Part shown: positions 6,740 to 7,270 of the stretch, one piece after another
How the letters are laid out: every line of letters starts with the position of its first letter
Position numbering within the stretch: the stretch's first letter is position 1
Assembly: GCA_026193295.1 (NCBI GenBank)
Contig: JAPHSB010000430.1
Span: 1-7,270 of the forward strand
DNA from: Lysobacterales bacterium
GTDB lineage: Bacteria; Pseudomonadota; Gammaproteobacteria; Xanthomonadales; SZUA-36
Direction: 5' to 3'
DNA: 7,270 nucleotides
Made by a program: the position numbers and the translations under genes
The notes under the pieces: generated by a model
Database searches by the model: none
Seen by the model: the letters and a program-made list of their open reading frames with translations, nothing else
What the model was told of the DNA's origin: nothing

Positions 6740-7270
<531 letters not shown>

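Overview
The window is a GC-rich bacterial segment with every gene on the minus strand, so it reads from right to left. It holds the end of an RND efflux operon followed by the start of a membrane-bound uptake [NiFe]-hydrogenase operon. The gene families, the codon bias and a canonical FNR/ANR-type binding site point to a proteobacterium, most likely a gammaproteobacterium able to live anaerobically. The sequence does not allow a genus to be named.

Region 1 (about 7270 to 3636): the last 176 codons of an RND (HAE1-type) inner-membrane transporter, then, two bases later, a complete 1033-residue RND transporter of the same type. The tight spacing suggests a translationally coupled pair, as in MdtB/MdtC-like systems. 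The upstream part of the operon, where a periplasmic adaptor gene would be expected, is outside the window.

Region 2 (3635 to 3393): a 243-base AT-richer intergenic region carrying a perfect 14-bp FNR consensus palindrome (TTGAT-N4-ATCAA). A -10-like hexamer lies where a class II FNR promoter would have one. This is the probable anaerobic promoter of the hydrogenase operon.

Region 3 (3392 to 1): hybO (Tat-exported small subunit with three Fe-S clusters and a C-terminal anchor), hybA (Tat-exported 16-cysteine ferredoxin-like subunit), hybB (NrfD-family multi-spanning membrane subunit) and the first 13 codons of the large catalytic subunit (hybC, GTG start). The order O-A-B-C matches the E. 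coli hydrogenase-2 operon, that is group 1c. Electrons from H2 would pass from the NiFe site in HybC through HybO and HybA to HybB and the quinone pool; hydrogenase-2 can also run in reverse. The small subunit lacks the two extra proximal-cluster cysteines of O2-tolerant enzymes, which fits an anaerobic role and FNR control.

I see no mobile element, CRISPR array, RNA gene or plainly novel system. The most informative non-coding signal is the FNR box and its promoter geometry.
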